NCBI GenBank assembly: GCA_963762635.1
Contig: CAVXLQ010000003.1
Location: 62,001-126,000 of the forward strand
Length of the DNA: 64,000 nucleotides
Direction of reading: 5' to 3'
DNA from: Tenggerimyces sp963762635
GTDB lineage: Bacteria; Actinomycetota; Actinomycetes; Propionibacteriales; Actinopolymorphaceae
Below are positions 61,061 to 64,000 of the stretch, one piece after another. The notes below the pieces were generated by a model. The model was not told the origin of the DNA and did not search any database. It saw only the letters and a list, made by a program, of their open reading frames with translations. Position 1 is the first letter of the stretch, and each line of letters begins with the position of its first letter. The position numbers and the translations under genes were made by a program.

Positions 61061-61855
61061 GTGACATCGCACGTGATCAGTCCCGGCCACCATTTCTACG
61101 CCGGACCGGACGGAACGTGGCGTCATGTCGCGCCCGGCGACCGGTTCGTTCGGGTCGGCGGCCCGGACGGGCTGCTTCGCGAAGCCCAGCAGGTCCTGCA
61201 CGGTGTGCGGGACGCCGCTGGGGCGGACGATCAGCTCCGGCGCGTACTAGACGGGTTCCGCGACCGCGGGCTCGTGGCCCCTCGGAGCCGTACGTCGCCG
61301 CGCAGTGTGCGGACGATCCACGTCGACGGCGAGAACGTCGTCGCGACGTTGGTCGCGGAGCTGCTTCGGCCGCACGGCGATGTCACCATCGGCCCTGTCG
61401 ACGAGGGCGTGGTCGCTCACTCTGACGTTCTGATCTCCTGTGCTGGTTGGCTTCCCGACGCACGTTGGGTCGCCTTGGACTCATGGTGCCGGGCGTCTCG
61501 GACGCCTTGGCATCGGCTGCACCTCGAAGGCACCAGCTCTGTGCTCGGCCCGATGTATGTGCCCGGCGAGACCGCTTCGTACGTGGAGGTGCGCGGTCGT
61601 CGGTTGGCCGCGTCTGGTGTGGCCGCCGAATTGCTGGCGCACTGGGCCTACCTCGACGGGCCTGACCCGAAGCCTCCCGTTCCTTGGCCCGACGCCGCGG
61701 GTTCGTCGATTCTCGCTGGACTGTTGGCGCGCGACGTTCTCGCTTACCTGGCTGGGGAAACGGTGCCGTCTGCCGATCGCCAGCTGGTCGTCGATCTGGC
61801 GACGGCCCAGGTCTCGCACCATCCGGTACTCCCTCTGCCCGCGGTGGCGGTGTGA
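61061..61855 (+). CDS. ThiF/E1-like leader-peptide-binding partner protein (TOMM type)
   Basis: 264 residues. The N-terminal RRE-like part (ISPGHHFYAGPDGTWRHVAP, then DGLLREAQQVLHGVR) is followed by a degenerate E1/ThiF-like domain with DVLISCAGWLPDARWVALD in place of a nucleotide-binding core. Such partners present precursor leaders to YcaO cyclodehydratases. GTG at 61061 (GAGG 5 bp upstream) was chosen; a GTG four codons later is possible. Its stop overlaps the hydrolase start by 4 bp. The family assignment rests on length, N-terminal pattern and context. Confidence 0.7.
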   Translation: MTSHVISPGHHFYAGPDGTWRHVAPGDRFVRVGGPDGLLREAQQVLHGVRDAAGADDQLRRVLDGFRDRGLVAPRSRTSPRSVRTIHVDGENVVATLVAELLRPHGDVTIGPVDEGVVAHSDVLISCAGWLPDARWVALDSWCRASRTPWHRLHLEGTSSVLGPMYVPGETASYVEVRGRRLAASGVAAELLAHWAYLDGPDPKPPVPWPDAAGSSILAGLLARDVLAYLAGETVPSADRQLVVDLATAQVSHHPVLPLPAVAV

Positions 61856-63156
61856 GGACGTACGTCGTCGGCGACCTCGCCACCGATGTCTATCTGCCTG
61901 CTGGGGAGCCGATTGCCGTGGTGGTCGTGCGGACGGCGTACGACAAGAACCGCCATCGGGCCGAAGCGGCGGGCTGGGTCGCGCGCGGGATCGCGTTCGT
62001 GGCTCAGGACGTGCGTGGGCGCTATGACTCACCGGGCGTTTGGTCGCCGTACGTCGGCGAGCGTGCCGACGGAGCCGCCTTGCTGGACTGGGTTTCCGTG
62101 CAGTCGTGGTGGACGGGCAAGGTGGTGTTGACGGGTGCCTCGTACTCGGCGTTCACGGCCTGGACCGCTGCCGTGTCGCGGCCGTCGCTGGTGGGTGGCG
62201 TGATGAGTTTGGTGCCGGCGATGGGGTTCGACCGGGTGAAGTTCGATCCGTCGGGGGTGCTGCGGCTGGCCGAGCACGCTGCCTGGTGGATCGAGCACGC
62301 CGAAGGTACGGAGAGTCGGGCCGGGGCCGCGGCCGCGACGTTCGCCGCCGATCCCGGGCTGCTGAGCCGGTTGCCGGTGGTGTCGATCGGTTCGCCGGCG
62401 TGGGCCGACGTGATCCTCTCTGGCGGCCAGTCGGAGGAGGCGGTGACGGACGCCGAGCTCGCGGCGTTTTCCCTGCCTACGTTGCATATTGGTGGCTGGA
62501 ACGATCTGTTGGTCGCGGAGACGCTGCATCAGTGGGAGCTCTCGCATGGCTCGCTGCTCATCGGGCCGTGGGGACACGAACTGGATCCGTCGATCGGGCC
62601 GCGGCAGCTGGCGTTCGTGACGGGTTCTCCGGTGAAGGGCGACGAGTGGCCGGGCGAGGTGGGTTGGCGTCGGTGCGAAGCCGGCACGGGGGTGGCTTCG
62701 TTCCGGCACGATCCGCTGGATCCGTTCCCGTCGCGCGAACGTCCCGTCGACCGGCGAGCCCTTGACCGCCGCCTCGACGCCGTGCGGGTCCGGTTGCTCG
62801 AGGGACCCGTGACGATCGCCGGTCGGGCTCGCCTCCACCTGTCCGCGTGGACGGAGCTCGCGGACGCGGACTGGATCGTCCGCCTCGTCGAGCGTCGCCA
62901 GGACGGCTCCGTCTACGCGATCTCCGACGGAGTGGCGAGCGGCGCCGAGGGGCCGTTCGAGCTGACTCTGGGCCCCACCGAGCACTTCGCCGCCGGAGTG
63001 ACCGAGCTCGAGATCACCGGCAGCGACTTCCCTCGGCTCGCTCGCAACCTCGGGACGGGCAAGGACCGGTACACGACCACCGAGTGCGCGGCCGGGACGC
63101 AGTCCGTCGACCTCGGTGAGACGTGGGTCGAGCTTCCGGTGCGGGAGGAACGGTGA
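61852..63156 (+). CDS. CocE/NonD-type alpha/beta hydrolase of the RiPP-type locus
   Basis: 434 residues. The hydrolase core has AYDKNRHRAEAAGWVARGIA, DVRGRYDSPGVW (oxyanion region), the nucleophile elbow GASYSAFTAW and later GGWNDLLVAET. The C-terminal jelly-roll follows. CocE/NonD members cleave esters or X-prolyl peptides. In this operon it may remove the leader or tailor the product. No signal peptide is seen. GTGA overlaps join it to both neighbours, so all three are one translational unit. Confidence 0.88.
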   Translation: MRTYVVGDLATDVYLPAGEPIAVVVVRTAYDKNRHRAEAAGWVARGIAFVAQDVRGRYDSPGVWSPYVGERADGAALLDWVSVQSWWTGKVVLTGASYSAFTAWTAAVSRPSLVGGVMSLVPAMGFDRVKFDPSGVLRLAEHAAWWIEHAEGTESRAGAAAATFAADPGLLSRLPVVSIGSPAWADVILSGGQSEEAVTDAELAAFSLPTLHIGGWNDLLVAETLHQWELSHGSLLIGPWGHELDPSIGPRQLAFVTGSPVKGDEWPGEVGWRRCEAGTGVASFRHDPLDPFPSRERPVDRRALDRRLDAVRVRLLEGPVTIAGRARLHLSAWTELADADWIVRLVERRQDGSVYAISDGVASGAEGPFELTLGPTEHFAAGVTELEITGSDFPRLARNLGTGKDRYTTTECAAGTQSVDLGETWVELPVREER

Positions 63157-64000
63157 CGGCCGAGGACCTGTTGGTCGATCCGCGGTTGGGCGTGGTCACG
63201 TCGCTGACGCGGCAGCCGGTCGCGCCGGGGATGCCGCTGGCGTGGGTGGCGTACGGAGCGACGGTGGCGCGGACCGCCGGCTTCACCGCGGACCGGTTCG
63301 GGTTCGGCGCCTCCCTTGGCGATCCGGACCGGGCGCGCCGGGCGGCGTTGGGGGAGGCGATCGAGCGGTACTGCGGCAACGCGGTGCCTACGGGTCTGCC
63401 GTTGTCGACGTTCGACGAGCTGGGTGTGGACGCTGTGGATCCGGAGGGCCTCGCGTTGTACTCGCCGCGGCAGTACGCGAGCGTGGGGTTTCCGTTCGTA
63501 CCGTTCACGCGCGACCTGCCGGTCTCGTGGGTTCCTGGCCGGGATCCGCGGAGTGGCGCCGAGGTCCTGGTGCCGTTGTCGCTCGCGTACCTGGACACGA
63601 ACCGGCCCTCGCTTCGGCAGCCGCCGACGAACGCTCTCTGCTACGCCGGGATCGCGACGGGGGAGACGCGGGAGCAGGCGGAACGGTTCGCGCTCGAGGA
63701 GCTGCTGGAACGGGACGCGTCGACTGTCTGGTGGCACTCCGATGCTCCCGCACTGCTGGTCGCGGACGGGGAGGGGATCGTCTCCCTGCTCGACGATCCT
63801 TGTGCGGATCAGCGGACGGTGCGGCTGCTGGTGATTCCGTCCGAGTTCGGAGTGCCTGTGCTCGGGGCGTTCGTGGAGGACCATGCGGAGGGGCTGATCG
63901 CGTTCGGGACGGCTTGTCGTTCGGATCCGCGTGAGGCGGCGACGAAGGCGCTGGTCGAGGCGTTCGGTCTGCTGCAGGTGACTCGGCAGCTGGCCTCGCC
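63153..64000 (+). CDS. YcaO-domain cyclodehydratase (cut by window edge)
   Basis: 282 codons are visible from a GTG at 63153. The segment GFGASLGDPDRARRAALGEA followed by IERYCGN is the ATP-binding ExxxR-type region of YcaO proteins; TNALCYAGIATGETREQAER and ALEELLERDAS continue it. YcaO enzymes use ATP to activate peptide backbone amides. The end, including the PxPxP-type C-terminus that marks azoline-forming members, lies outside the window. The GTGA overlap with the hydrolase indicates one operon. Confidence 0.9.
   Translation, partial: MTAEDLLVDPRLGVVTSLTRQPVAPGMPLAWVAYGATVARTAGFTADRFGFGASLGDPDRARRAALGEAIERYCGNAVPTGLPLSTFDELGVDAVDPEGLALYSPRQYASVGFPFVPFTRDLPVSWVPGRDPRSGAEVLVPLSLAYLDTNRPSLRQPPTNALCYAGIATGETREQAERFALEELLERDASTVWWHSDAPALLVADGEGIVSLLDDPCADQRTVRLLVIPSEFGVPVLGAFVEDHAEGLIAFGTACRSDPREAATKALVEAFGLLQVTRQLAS

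Overview
The window is a gene-dense, very GC-rich stretch of chromosome from a filamentous-type actinomycete. The best guess is the Propionibacteriales (Kribbella / Nocardioides / Actinopolymorpha-like). Evidence: sigR-rsrA with an exact SigR-type promoter, whiB1 with a CRP-type site, an actinobacterial 2-oxoglutarate decarboxylase fusion (kgd), the 24-residue ribosomal protein bL37, a sigF/anti-sigma pair, PdtaS, Ni-superoxide dismutase, a T-box leader and many GTG starts. No rRNA, tRNA, prophage, insertion sequence or CRISPR array was seen. Both ends are cut inside genes: a tricorn-type protease on the left and a YcaO enzyme on the right.

Layout. 1-4.8 kb: tricorn-type protease, MFS exporter with an operator at its start codon, ArsR-type regulator, membrane proteins. 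4.8-8.6 kb: T-box-controlled archaeal-type AspRS, SRAP protein, methyltransferase, hydrolase. 8.6-14.8 kb: sigR-rsrA, bL37, a long poorly coding stretch, two adjacent HD-domain genes broken by single-base frameshifts, biotinyl-domain protein, thioesterase, glycosyltransferase. 14.8-23.3 kb: RidA, GlxA-type regulator, acetyltransferase, a methyltransferase remnant, kinase-like protein, ThDP enzyme, PdtaS, WhiB1. 23.7-31.4 kb: sigF and anti-sigma factor, secreted carboxypeptidase, truncated SnoaL gene, large LuxR regulator. 31.5-39 kb: sodN/sodX, polar amino acid ABC transporter, malic enzyme, iron-siderophore binding protein with an IdeR-type box, MarR/cupin pair. 39-47.3 kb: oxidoreductase, epoxide hydrolase, and a carbohydrate operon (secreted sialidase-fold protein, enolase-superfamily enzyme, toroid protein) facing a second sialidase-fold gene. 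47.3-56.3 kb: lipoprotein, two tandem ATPases, kgd with a small downstream gene, small conserved proteins. 56.6-59.2 kb: zinc-ribbon protein plus a membrane TraG/VirD4-like protein. 60-64 kb: a RiPP-type locus.

The right-edge locus is the most interesting. A 37-residue peptide gene with a strong ribosome-binding site is followed by a ThiF-like leader-binding partner, a CocE/NonD hydrolase and a YcaO cyclodehydratase, the last three overlapping by 4 nt. Two methyltransferases are transcribed divergently. The shared 121-bp promoter region holds a Fur/Zur-type 7-1-7 palindrome and a second partial match. The peptide has no cysteine, so ordinary thiazole chemistry is not available to it. This reads as a metal-regulated, possibly undescribed YcaO peptide pathway.

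Other notable structure: two families of repeated intergenic palindromes, each present twice; 44-50 bp direct repeats carrying the shared 3' end of two convergent genes on both sides of a roughly 400-bp insert; and seven of fourteen convergent gene pairs overlapping by exactly 4 bp through CTAG or TTAG.
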